In this document: in pieces, positions 16,626 to 25,041 of the stretch | Numbering within the stretch: the stretch's first letter is position 1 | Layout of the letters: every line of letters begins with the position of its first letter | From: JAGQVA01 sp033764335 | Lineage (GTDB): Bacteria > Bacteroidota > Bacteroidia > J057 | Assembly (NCBI GenBank): GCA_033764335.1 | Contig: JANRJC010000027.1 | Coordinates: 1 to 64,000, forward strand | Direction of reading: 5' to 3' | DNA length: 64,000 nt | Position numbers and translations under genes: made by a program | The notes under the pieces: model-generated | Databases searched by the model: none | Told to the model about the DNA's origin: nothing | Seen by the model: the letters and a program-made list of their open reading frames with translations, nothing else

Positions 16626-18146
16626 TTATTCCTTCTCAAACTTCAGATTATAAAAGTTGAAATCGGGATTGGGCAGGTCTATTGTAAAACCGGTGACCTT
16701 ACCCTGGGAGTCCATCTCAAATACAATCAGTCCAAAAGGTAAAAACGGATCGGCAAAGTCCACGCGGAAGGTATTGTAGTGCCAGTGTCTGAGTTCGCCG
16801 GTAAAGAGGGTGGATGTGGGCAACAGGGTAAGAAACAGTTTTCCATCGCGTATGACCACTTCTGCCGGGCCGTACATTTTGTCTTCGTATTTACCCGAAT
16901 AGTCTGCCGGGGGCAGGGAGGGTTGTGTACCTGTAATTTGGGTTTTTTCGCGTTCGGCTTTCTGTCCGGCGACATACGCGAGGTAATTTTTTTCGATACT
17001 CAACATCCGGCCTGCCCAGTCGCTTTCTTTTCCGTTGAGAAATCGGTCAAATACTTCGTTGCGAAGAGCCATGTTAAGTACCGCAGGCATTCCATTGGTG
17101 AGGATTACGACGCCGAGGTTTTCTTCCGGGATAAAAGCCACCTTCGAAATATAACCGGGTAATCCGCCGTCGTGTTCCACCACTTTTCGCCCGGCATAGT
17201 CAAACAATCGCCAGCCGAGGGCATAACTTTCGAAGTGGATGCCCATTTGCTGTTCCAAATTGCTGGGATTTTGGGCGGTCTGAGCCGAAAGGATTTCTCG
17301 CCATGATTCGGGAGAAAGCAGTTGTTTGTCGCCATATTTGCCGCCGCCCAACCAGAAAGTCAGCCATTTACTCAGATCTGTTACCGAGGCATTAAGCGAA
17401 GCCGCCGGGCCGCTGTTGTCGTAGTTAATGTCCTCCACCACTATGCCATTCAGGTGCGGCAGTGCGCGTTCGTCTTTTTTCTTAAAATTTTGATTAGTGG
17501 TAGTAGCGTCTTTCATTCCTAGCGGCTCCATCAGACGTTTTTGTACAAATTCGTCCCAGGTCATACCACTCACCGCTTCGATCACTTCTCCGGCGGTGAT
17601 AAACATGACATTGGAGTAACCAAACCGGGAGCGGAAACTGTTTTTTAGCGGCAAAAAACGAATTCTCCGAATAACCTCTTCCCGGTCGTAATGGGTTCCG
17701 TACCAGAGAAGATCACCGTCAAAAGTATCAAACCCCGCACGGTGGCAAAGTAGATCGCGCACCCGCAACTCGCGGGTAACGTAAGCATCATGTAACTGAA
17801 AATCCGGCAAATGGTCTATTACACGGTCGTCCCAGTTGAGTTTACCCTCATCTACCAGCATACCGATACAGGTTGCCGTAAATGCCTTCGAACAGGATGC
17901 AATGCTGAAGATGGAGTTGGGGGTAATGGGCTTTTCCGTTCCTACTTCCCTCAAACCATAACCCTGTGAAAAAACCATATTTCCATCTTTGACAATCGCA
18001 ATGGCCAGACCCGGGACATTGTAGTCTGCTACCGCTTTGGCCAGATAGTCGTCGAGCTTTTCATAATCCACTTGCCCGATAACCAACAATTGCGACAAGC
18101 AGAGGTGATAGAAAAGAAAAAACGAAACGTAAAATAGTTTTTTCAT
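16626..18146 (-). CDS. Secreted serine hydrolase of the class C beta-lactamase family
   Basis: This 506-residue protein has a signal peptide (MKKLFYVSFFLFYH...) and a beta-lactamase-type domain at about residues 28-370. The catalytic SxxK is in IASCSKAFTA near residues 81-90. A YSN motif follows in FGYSNVMF near 167-174, and an HDGGLPG box near 319-325 stands in for KTG. A C-terminal lipocalin-like extension (~400-500, DUF3471-type) follows, with DYSGKYEDKMYG. Relatives include esterases, D-aminopeptidases and penicillin-binding-protein-like enzymes; true beta-lactamase activity cannot be inferred. It is probably periplasmic. It stands alone on the minus strand, upstream of nuoG. Confidence 0.85.
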   Translation of the reverse strand: MKKLFYVSFFLFYHLCLSQLLVIGQVDYEKLDDYLAKAVADYNVPGLAIAIVKDGNMVFSQGYGLREVGTEKPITPNSIFSIASCSKAFTATCIGMLVDEGKLNWDDRVIDHLPDFQLHDAYVTRELRVRDLLCHRAGFDTFDGDLLWYGTHYDREEVIRRIRFLPLKNSFRSRFGYSNVMFITAGEVIEAVSGMTWDEFVQKRLMEPLGMKDATTTNQNFKKKDERALPHLNGIVVEDINYDNSGPAASLNASVTDLSKWLTFWLGGGKYGDKQLLSPESWREILSAQTAQNPSNLEQQMGIHFESYALGWRLFDYAGRKVVEHDGGLPGYISKVAFIPEENLGVVILTNGMPAVLNMALRNEVFDRFLNGKESDWAGRMLSIEKNYLAYVAGQKAEREKTQITGTQPSLPPADYSGKYEDKMYGPAEVVIRDGKLFLTLLPTSTLFTGELRHWHYNTFRVDFADPFLPFGLIVFEMDSQGKVTGFTIDLPNPDFNFYNLKFEKE

Positions 18147-18213
18147 AAAGGATTAATTTAAAGGAGCGGAAAATTAGCAGATTTTTTCCAGAAGAGAATA
18201 ATTTTCAACCCTG

Positions 18214-18327
18214 TTCTTCCTCGGTGGTTTTTTCGATGGCGTCGGATTTGAACCGCATAGAACGCGGAGGGGCACGGAGGCGATAAGTCTCGGTGTTTCT
18301 CTTCTTCCTCGGTGGTTTTTTTCGATG
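18214..18327. repeat. Intergenic repeat: 25-base direct repeats around a palindrome
   Basis: TTCTTCCTCGGTGG plus a T run and CGATG occurs at 18214-18238 and again at 18302-18327 (one T longer). Between them CACGGAG and CTCGGTG form an imperfect palindrome, with an AACCGC...GCGGAGG arm. The layout resembles the cacggag-type intergenic repeats scattered through many environmental genomes. Short reading frames here are not credible genes. Confidence 0.6.
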
Positions 18328-18360
18328 AAAAGAAAAAAGGAAAAAAAAATTTGCTTTTAC

Positions 18361-18373
18361 TGAACATTGTTCA
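18361..18373. promoter_or_regulatory. TetR operator, TGAACA-T-TGTTCA palindrome
   Basis: A perfect 6-1-6 palindrome overlaps the promoter region of the TetR gene; a -7-like TTACTTTG follows at 18375-18382. A copy matching 11 of 13 bases lies at 19070-19082, before the efflux genes. The pairing points to autoregulation by the adjacent TetR protein. Confidence 0.7.
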
Positions 18374-18406
18374 TTTACTTTGCGTTGTAAACTAAAAACC
18401 AAAAGC

Positions 18407-19051
18407 TTGAGCATCGCTGACAGAAGAGAAAAAGAAAAGCAGGAGCTTAGAGATAAAATCCTGCATGCCGCCGGAAAGTTGTTCCGAAAAGAAGGCTATG
18501 AAAAAGTCAGTGTAAGGAAAATTGCCAACGCCATTGATTACAGCGTAGGCACGATCTATCTATATTTTAAGAATAAAGACGATATATTTTTTGCACTCCA
18601 CGAAGAGGGGTTCAACATGCTCTATGAAAAAATGATCCAAGCGATACCGATTGCTCACCCGGTCGAAAGGCTGAGAGAAATGGGGCGGCAGTATATGGCA
18701 TTTGCTTATGAATTTCCGGAGACCTACGAACTGATGTTTATCCAGTCTGCGCCGATGAACATTATCGAGGAAAGGATGGGCAAACCGGCAGAGGATGTGA
18801 TGCCCCCGGAAAAATGGGTTGCGGTCATGCGTTCCTTTGGTATGTTGTATCAGACAGTCCAAGAATGCATTGATCAGGGTTATTTCAAAACCGGAGATGT
18901 CAACCTGACTACCTTTGCCATCTGGTCTTCCGTTCATGGAATGGCCAGCCTGAGAATTTGCAAGCGACTGGAAAAACTATTCCCCAGCCACCTCAACGCG
19001 ACACTAATCAGCGACACAATCAATATGCTGCTTGTTCAATATCAAAAATAA
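18407..19051 (+). CDS. TetR/AcrR family repressor of the efflux operon
   Basis: The product is 214 residues from a TTG at 18407. An alternative TTG at 18380 would start inside the predicted promoter, so it is less likely. The N-terminal DNA-binding domain is clear: KILHAAGKLFRKEGYEKVSVRKIA, then YSVGTIYLYFKNKDDIF as the recognition helix region. The C-terminal part (~60-214) is the helical ligand-binding domain and resembles the WHG-type TetR C-terminus. Such proteins repress neighbouring efflux genes until a drug or metabolite binds. The tolC-adaptor-pump operon follows on the same strand, and matching palindromes precede both units. Confidence 0.9.
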   Translation: MSIADRREKEKQELRDKILHAAGKLFRKEGYEKVSVRKIANAIDYSVGTIYLYFKNKDDIFFALHEEGFNMLYEKMIQAIPIAHPVERLREMGRQYMAFAYEFPETYELMFIQSAPMNIIEERMGKPAEDVMPPEKWVAVMRSFGMLYQTVQECIDQGYFKTGDVNLTTFAIWSSVHGMASLRICKRLEKLFPSHLNATLISDTINMLLVQYQK

Positions 19052-19069
19052 AATTTTTTACCCCTACAC

Positions 19070-19082
19070 TAAACACTGTTCA
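19070..19082. promoter_or_regulatory. Second TetR operator copy before tolC
   Basis: TAAACACTGTTCA matches the TGAACATTGTTCA palindrome before tetR at 11 of 13 positions, and both are followed by ATT(A/T)A. It lies 66 bases before the preferred tolC start and probably brings the efflux genes under the same repressor. Confidence 0.65.
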
Positions 19083-19147
19083 TTAAATACCTAATGTTCA
19101 TACCATTACCACCATTCACCGAAATAATCCTAAAAACCGATACCGTT

Positions 19148-20512
19148 ATGCGAAAAAAAATCTATCCTGTCTTCACACCTCTGTGGCTGTTTTTTATCCT
19201 GACGCCGGTATTTTCTTATGCACAGACAACCGGGCTGGAAGACTATGTAAAAACCGGGCTGGAAAATAACCGGGCGCTCAAAAACCGTGAACTTTCCTAC
19301 CAGAAAAGCGTGCAGGCCCTCCGGGAAGCAAAGGGGTTATTTATGCCCCAGGTTTCATTTTCGGCCTCTTATACCGTAGCAAACGGAGGGCGAGCCATTC
19401 AGTTTCCTATTGGGGATTTGCTCAACCCTATCTACGCCACCCTCAATGCCCTGACAGAAACCCAGAATTTCCCCACAAACCTCGAAAATGTGGACGAACA
19501 ATTTCTGCCGAACAACTTTCAGGAGACCAAGTTTCGGGTGATCCAGCCCTTATTTAACCCCGACATTTACCTCAACTACAAGGCAAAAAAATCCCTCATC
19601 AGCATCGCCGAAGCTCAACAGGCCGCCTATTCCGCCGAGTTGGCGAAAGACATCCGAATCGCCTATTACAATTATCAGAAAACCGAAGACGCCCTGGCCA
19701 TTTACCGCGAGACCGAAACCCTGATTCGGGAGATTATCCGGGTAAACCAGCGCTTGCTGGAACATCACAAAACCACCCCAGATGCCGTTTCCCGCGCCGA
19801 AACCGAACTTGCCCAACTCAAAGAACAAGAGGCCCAGGCCATTGAACAAAACCAAACCGCCAAAGCCTATTTCAACTTTTTGCTCAATCGCCCCCTGGCT
19901 GAAACGATCATCCGGGATACCCTCATTCAAAGAAGTGTACCAGTCGTAGGTCTTGAGCAAGCATTAAACCAAAGCATCATCAATCGTGCAGAACTCGACC
20001 AACTTACCTCTGCCAAAGAAGCCGGAGAATACGCCCTCCGCATAAACCGGGCCGCTAGCCTTCCCCGTGTAGTAGCCGTCGTGGATGCCGGTGCGCAGGG
20101 TTATGGGTATGCATTTGACAAAGACCAGCGGTTTTGGCTGGGGCAAGTTTCCCTGCAATGGGACTTGTTTAAAGGCTTTCAGAATGACGCCCGAGTGCAA
20201 CAGGCAGAGATAGACCAGACCATTCTTTACAATCAGGAGAACGAACTTCAGCAGCAGATACAATTACAGGTACAACAGGCCTGGTATCAGGTACAGGCAG
20301 CCCAAACCGCAAGTCTTGCCACCGAGAAAGCCGTCAAATCTGCGCGTGAAACCTTTGAGCATATCCGCAAAAGATACCAGGAAAACCAGGCGAGCCTGCT
20401 TGAACTGATGGATGCCCGAAACCAGCTTACGCAGGCCCGACTCAACCTTAACATCCATACATGGGATTACCACAGCAAAGTCGCCGAACTAAACTGGGCA
20501 GCGGCTATTTAA
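19148..20512 (+). CDS. TolC-family outer-membrane efflux channel
   Basis: From the ATG at 19148 the product is 454 residues and opens with a signal peptide (MRKKIYPVFTPLWLFFILTP, cleavage after SYAQ). An upstream in-frame ATG at 19094 would put 18 odd residues ahead of this signal. The mature part has the two-fold repeat of TolC proteins: long helical coiled-coil segments (~150-250 and ~355-445) rich in Q, A and E, with strands between them. Near the end, SLLELMDARNQLTQARLNL is the typical outer-membrane-factor signature. Trimeric TolC proteins form the exit duct for RND pumps. It is the first gene of the efflux operon, 31 bases before the adaptor gene. Confidence 0.92.
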   Translation: MRKKIYPVFTPLWLFFILTPVFSYAQTTGLEDYVKTGLENNRALKNRELSYQKSVQALREAKGLFMPQVSFSASYTVANGGRAIQFPIGDLLNPIYATLNALTETQNFPTNLENVDEQFLPNNFQETKFRVIQPLFNPDIYLNYKAKKSLISIAEAQQAAYSAELAKDIRIAYYNYQKTEDALAIYRETETLIREIIRVNQRLLEHHKTTPDAVSRAETELAQLKEQEAQAIEQNQTAKAYFNFLLNRPLAETIIRDTLIQRSVPVVGLEQALNQSIINRAELDQLTSAKEAGEYALRINRAASLPRVVAVVDAGAQGYGYAFDKDQRFWLGQVSLQWDLFKGFQNDARVQQAEIDQTILYNQENELQQQIQLQVQQAWYQVQAAQTASLATEKAVKSARETFEHIRKRYQENQASLLELMDARNQLTQARLNLNIHTWDYHSKVAELNWAAAI

Positions 20513-20543
20513 TTTATCCGATAACAACTAAAAAGAATACAAA

Positions 20544-21623
20544 ATGAATACCTTTCAAACCCTTTTATTTTCCGCGGCAATTGCCCTTTTCGCTGCCTGC
20601 GGTCAAAGTACGACCTCCGTCACGGAAGCCGAAAGAACGCCGGCAATACCGGTACGAATAGAACCCGTGGTTACCTTGAAAGAAAATCCGGCTATTCTTA
20701 CCAGCGGTATTGTTGCGGCTCGCGAGGAGATCAAACTTTCCTTCAAAACCGGAGGAGTGATCCGTGCTATTTATGTAAATGAAGGCAGTACTGTGCAAAA
20801 AGGCCAGTTACTCGCCAAACTCGATCCCTCCGAAATTGATGCACAGGTCAATCAGGCGACTAGTGCCGCAGAAAAAGCCCGCCGCGATCTGGAGCGCGCC
20901 GCCCGACTGTACGAAGATACTGTAGTGACACTGGAAATCGTGCAAGACCTGACTACGGCAAAAGACGTAGCAGAGGCCAATCTCAGAATTGCAACCTTTA
21001 ATCGGCAGTACTCCGAAATCTATGCACCGGCTAGCGGTCGGATTCTAAAACGTTTTGCCGAATCCGGAGAAATCATCGGCCCCGGAAGCCCTGTATTTTT
21101 CCTTGCCGCAACCAATAGCGACCAGGTCATTCGCGCGGGAATTACCGATGCAGACATTGTGAGAGTCAATTATGGAGACCGTGCATCCGTGCATTTTGAT
21201 GCATGGCCGGCAGACACCTTCCATGCGCAGGTTGTGGAGATTGCCGCCGGTGCAGACCCGATGACCGGTGTTTTTTCGGTCGAACTTCAACTCGAAAAAC
21301 ATCCTAAAACACTCAAGAATGGATTTATTGGACAGATAACCCTGATTCCCCAAACCGAAGAAAAGTGGGTGAAAATTCCTTTGACAGCCGTTGTCGAAGC
21401 AGAACCCCGAAAAGCAAAGGTTTATACAACCGAACCCGGCAGCCCGATCGTGAAACAAGTGATTTTGTCTCATTACCGCATTGGCAATGACCATATCGCC
21501 GTGCCCGTCAGCCAGCTAAATGGGTTGACCGAAGTCATCACCGACGGTGCGCGTTACCTAAAACCCGGCAGCGCCGTTACCTTTCCCGATTCACCTCGAA
21601 AAAACCTTGCCGAAAAACAATAA
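20544..21623 (+). CDS. RND efflux membrane-fusion (adaptor) lipoprotein
   Basis: The 359-residue product has a lipoprotein signal ending LFAACG, with the lipidated cysteine near residue 20. A lipoyl/barrel-sandwich domain follows (EEIKLSFKTGGVIRAIYVNEGSTVQKGQLLAKLD), then a short helical hairpin (~95-140) and a beta-barrel region, the layout of HlyD/AcrA-type adaptors. It bridges the inner-membrane pump and the TolC channel in the periplasm. The hairpin is short, as in many Bacteroidota adaptors. The pump gene does not follow at once: a 135-base gap carries a large inverted repeat. Confidence 0.92.
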   Translation: MNTFQTLLFSAAIALFAACGQSTTSVTEAERTPAIPVRIEPVVTLKENPAILTSGIVAAREEIKLSFKTGGVIRAIYVNEGSTVQKGQLLAKLDPSEIDAQVNQATSAAEKARRDLERAARLYEDTVVTLEIVQDLTTAKDVAEANLRIATFNRQYSEIYAPASGRILKRFAESGEIIGPGSPVFFLAATNSDQVIRAGITDADIVRVNYGDRASVHFDAWPADTFHAQVVEIAAGADPMTGVFSVELQLEKHPKTLKNGFIGQITLIPQTEEKWVKIPLTAVVEAEPRKAKVYTTEPGSPIVKQVILSHYRIGNDHIAVPVSQLNGLTEVITDGARYLKPGSAVTFPDSPRKNLAEKQ

Positions 21624-21636
21624 CCGAAAACTCCAT

Positions 21637-21735
21637 GAACCCCCTCGCACCTGCACCGTCCCCCTTTTAAGGGGACTCCCGCAAGCCCAATCGCCAGTTC
21701 CCCTTACAAGGGGGACGACCGGCGAAAGGGGGTTT
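21637..21735. repeat. Inverted pair of G/C-run repeats between adaptor and pump genes
   Basis: AACCCCCT at 21638-21645 pairs with AGGGGGTT at 21727-21734, and GTCCCCCTT at 21658-21666 pairs with AAGGGGGAC at 21708-21716; each half also holds its own small CCCCTT...AAGGGG hairpin. The core matches 3999-4017. It could fold into a long cruciform or RNA stem inside the operon and lower pump expression. Confidence 0.7.
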
Positions 21736-21758
21736 TCACCTAAAACTCCACACTCATT

Positions 21759-24700
21759 ATGCGTTTACCAAAAATCGCCATAGATAATTATGCCTTTGTG
21801 CTGGTGCTGGTTTTTCTGGCGCTGTGCATGGGTACTCTTTCCTTCCTGAACATGCCCCGGTCTGAAGATCCCGCACTCAATTTCCCCCTTTACACCATAG
21901 TGGCAGTCTATCCCGGAGCAGACCCCAAAGACATTGAAGAACTTGTAGTGGATCCCATTGAGGAAAAACTAAACGAACTGGACGACCTCACGGAAATCCG
22001 GACCTCTATCAAAGACGGAGTAGCCGTCATCCGCATTGAAGGAGAATTTGGTGTCAACACCGATGACCAGTTTGATGAAGTGCGGGCCAGCGTGAATACC
22101 GTCAGAGACCAGCTTCCTAAAGAACTCAATCGTTTGGAAATCAATCAGATCAGCCCGCTTGATGTAAAAATTCTTCAAATGGCCATCGTCTCCGAAGGCG
22201 CACCTTACCGCGAAATGATCAAATGGGCAGAAAGACTGGAAGACCAATTGGAAGGTGTAAAAGGAGTGCGTAATGCCGAAAAAGAAGGGTATCCCGAAGA
22301 AGAAATTCGCATAGCCTTAGACCTTGAAAAAATTGCTCGGCTGGGCATTCCCCTCAATCAGGTAACCGGCATTATTCAGGGAAATAATGCCAACATTCCC
22401 GGTGGGGACCTTGATGCGGGAGGACAAAAATTCACCTTAAAAACCAGCGGCAGTTATCAGTCTGTTGAGGATTTAAACAATACTGTCATTGCTGCCCGGA
22501 ACGGGAACATCGTCTATCTTCGCGATGTGGCAACCGTATATTTTGGCTACGAAGACCCCCGTTACCTGGCAAGGGTAAACGGAAAACGCGCCATTTTTGT
22601 GTCCCTCACCCAAAAGTCAGGCGAAAATATCCTTCAGATTACCGATGACCTCGATACAGAGATTGCCCGTTTTCAGCAGGAACTTCCCCAGGGTATGGAA
22701 CTGGTCTATGCCTTCAAACAAGGCCCGGCGGTTGCCTCACGGATTAATGATTTTTTCATGAACCTGTTGCAGGGGATTGTGCTCGTAGGAGTTGTGATTC
22801 TGTTATTCCTCGGCATACGAAATGCCCTGATTGTCATGACCGTCATTCCAACCTCTATCCTGATCGCAATTTACCTTCTGGATGTCAGCGGGTTTGGCCT
22901 TCAGCAGATTTCCATCGCCGGGCTGGTGTTGGCACTGGGTATGCTGGTTGACAATGGGATTGTGGTAATGGAAAACATTCATCGGTTTTTAAAAGAAGGG
23001 CACAGCCCAGTGGACGCTGCCATCAAAGGCACCGCAGAAGTAGGTTGGGCGATTGTGAGTTCGACCGTTACAACCATCCTCTCTTTTTTCCCCATCACCC
23101 AACTGGGCGGCGGTACAGGTGAGTTTATCCAATCTTTACCCCTGATTGTTATTTACAGTCTGGTTGCATCCTTGATTCTCGCCCTGTTGCTGACCCCACT
23201 TATGGCGAGCAAACTTATGAGACCCGTAGTAAATGGACAACTTACGCGGGCAGAAAAAATCATTCAGAATTTTGTTGAAAACCGATATCGGAAACTGCTC
23301 CAATTTTCACTGGCAAAACCCTGGGTGATTATTGGTATTGCGGTAGGATCGCTCGTGGGAAGTATTGCCTTATTTCCGATTGTAGGCGTGAGTTTTTTTC
23401 CTACGGCTGAAAAACCCATGCTAATTGTAAATATTGACCTTCCCGAGGGCAGCAACCTGGCTAAAACCAATCAGGTCGCTCAGTATGTGGAAAGTGTACT
23501 CGACACCAGCGACTTTGTGACCGGCCACGTGATGAACGTAGGCCATGGCAATCCCCAGATTTACTACAACCTTATCCCCAAAAACTTTGCGGCCAATCAT
23601 GCGCAGGCATTGGTACATCTGGAAGCCTGGGATAAGGAAAAATTTTACAAACTCGTAACTCGCCTGAGGGAAACTTTTGATCAATACCCCGGCGCAAAAA
23701 TCAGAGTATTGGAACTCAAAAACGGCCCCCCTTACGACGCACCCGTTGCCATTAAAATCATCGGAGAAAACCTGGATTCGCTCAAATTATACGCCGCCGA
23801 CCTGGAAAAAGTCATTGCCGCACAAGAAGGTACACTCAATGTGGACAACCCCCTGGCACTCAGCAAAACCAATATCCGCACGAATATCAATCGCGACAAA
23901 GCCGGTATGCTCGGCGTACAACTTGCCGATATTGACATCGCCGTACGAACAGCCTTCACCGGAAATGAACTCGGAACCCTAAACCTTCCCGACGGAAAAA
24001 AATATCCTTTAGTCGCCCGGATGGCCCAGGGAGAAAATATACAGGCAAGCGATTTCCAGCGTCTGTCCGTAGCCAGCGTAACCGGCGCGCAAGTTCCACT
24101 CGGGCAGGTAGCTCATCTGGAGTTTGAACCCGGAGCTTCCGAAATTGACCATTACGGGCTGGAAAGAACCGTTACCGTTACAGCAGATGTGAAAGACGAC
24201 TATAACGTAACCAACATTACCCAAAACATCATTGAGGAGCTAAAAACACTTCCTTTGCCTTCGGGGTACGAATATTATATTTCCGGAGAATACGAGACCC
24301 AACAGGAATCCTTTGGCGATCTCGGAAAAATGCTGGTTGTGGCTTTGCTGGGCATATTTGCGGTACTGGTGCTCCAATTCAAATCTTTTAGTCAGCCATT
24401 TGTGGTATTTTCGGCGATTCCGCTGGCGTTTTCAGGCTCGATTGTCGCCTTATTCCTCTCCGGATATTCCTTTTCCTTCCTCGCCTTTGTAGGATTTACC
24501 AGCCTTGCGGGAATTGTCGTAAACACCTCCATTATTTTGGTGGATTACGCCAATCAATTAATTGAGAGGGGAATGCCCGTAAAACAAGCCCTGCTTCAGG
24601 CCAGCGAAACCCGGTTTACCCCCATTATGCTAACAACACTTACAACGATTCTGGGGCTTGTGCCACTTACCCTCAGCAATAGCAGCCTTTGGTCACCTTT

Positions 24701-24797
24701 GGGCTGGACGATGATTGGAGGCATGGTATCTTCTACGATATTGACACTTCTTATTGTACCGATTTTGTATCATTGGCTGACGAAAAAAACAACCTAA
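21759..24797 (+). CDS. RND-family efflux pump, inner-membrane subunit
   Basis: The 1012-residue product is a full-length RND transporter. It has a first helix near residues 11-30, a large periplasmic domain, a block of helices at ~330-490 with the LGMLVDNGIVVMENI motif (~403-417) including the conserved Asp of the proton relay, a second periplasmic domain, and a final helix block at ~855-1010. It exchanges protons for substrates taken from the periplasm or membrane and works with the adaptor and TolC encoded upstream. Substrates cannot be predicted; heavy-metal and drug pumps share this form. The TetR control suggests response to a toxic organic compound. Confidence 0.93.
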   Translation: MRLPKIAIDNYAFVLVLVFLALCMGTLSFLNMPRSEDPALNFPLYTIVAVYPGADPKDIEELVVDPIEEKLNELDDLTEIRTSIKDGVAVIRIEGEFGVNTDDQFDEVRASVNTVRDQLPKELNRLEINQISPLDVKILQMAIVSEGAPYREMIKWAERLEDQLEGVKGVRNAEKEGYPEEEIRIALDLEKIARLGIPLNQVTGIIQGNNANIPGGDLDAGGQKFTLKTSGSYQSVEDLNNTVIAARNGNIVYLRDVATVYFGYEDPRYLARVNGKRAIFVSLTQKSGENILQITDDLDTEIARFQQELPQGMELVYAFKQGPAVASRINDFFMNLLQGIVLVGVVILLFLGIRNALIVMTVIPTSILIAIYLLDVSGFGLQQISIAGLVLALGMLVDNGIVVMENIHRFLKEGHSPVDAAIKGTAEVGWAIVSSTVTTILSFFPITQLGGGTGEFIQSLPLIVIYSLVASLILALLLTPLMASKLMRPVVNGQLTRAEKIIQNFVENRYRKLLQFSLAKPWVIIGIAVGSLVGSIALFPIVGVSFFPTAEKPMLIVNIDLPEGSNLAKTNQVAQYVESVLDTSDFVTGHVMNVGHGNPQIYYNLIPKNFAANHAQALVHLEAWDKEKFYKLVTRLRETFDQYPGAKIRVLELKNGPPYDAPVAIKIIGENLDSLKLYAADLEKVIAAQEGTLNVDNPLALSKTNIRTNINRDKAGMLGVQLADIDIAVRTAFTGNELGTLNLPDGKKYPLVARMAQGENIQASDFQRLSVASVTGAQVPLGQVAHLEFEPGASEIDHYGLERTVTVTADVKDDYNVTNITQNIIEELKTLPLPSGYEYYISGEYETQQESFGDLGKMLVVALLGIFAVLVLQFKSFSQPFVVFSAIPLAFSGSIVALFLSGYSFSFLAFVGFTSLAGIVVNTSIILVDYANQLIERGMPVKQALLQASETRFTPIMLTTLTTILGLVPLTLSNSSLWSPLGWTMIGGMVSSTILTLLIVPILYHWLTKKTT

Positions 24798-24882
24798 GTC
24801 AGGAAAACAGCAACCACAGTACGATATATTCAAAGAATTTGGTAATCTTAATGGTCTTTTGTTTTCACGAAATACAGGAAAG

Positions 24883-25002
24883 ATGAAACGGAAACTATTC
24901 TTTTGTGTGATTTTAGTACTTGTGGTTGCTTTCAAAAGTCCCGCACAGCGAGTTATTTCACTCTATGAAGGAAAAGCCCCCGGCTCCGAAAACTGGACCT
25001 AG
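24883..25002 (+). pseudogene. 5' end of esterase gene, cut by an in-frame TAG
   Basis: An ATG at 24883 follows AGGAAAG and opens a signal peptide (MKRKLFFCVILVLVVAFKSP, cleavage near AQ), then LYEGKAPGSENWT and a TAG at 25000-25002. The same frame continues without further stops to 26469, and the protein there is plainly the rest of a secreted hydrolase. A single base change (for example TGG to TAG) accounts for the break. TAG is a normal stop elsewhere in the window (the rpsA and batC genes end in it), so recoding is unlikely. Confidence 0.75.
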
Positions 25003-25041
25003 AGCGAGCAGACCAGTACCAACAACGCTTTTAAGACCGAA

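Noticed and set aside
18158..18414. Short minus-strand ORFs upstream of tetR
   Set aside because: Their translation comes from an intergenic repeat and the two overlapping frames have repeat-type composition.
25000..25002. TAG as a recoded sense codon
   Set aside because: Other clear genes here, such as rpsA and batC, end in TAG, so it is a normal stop.
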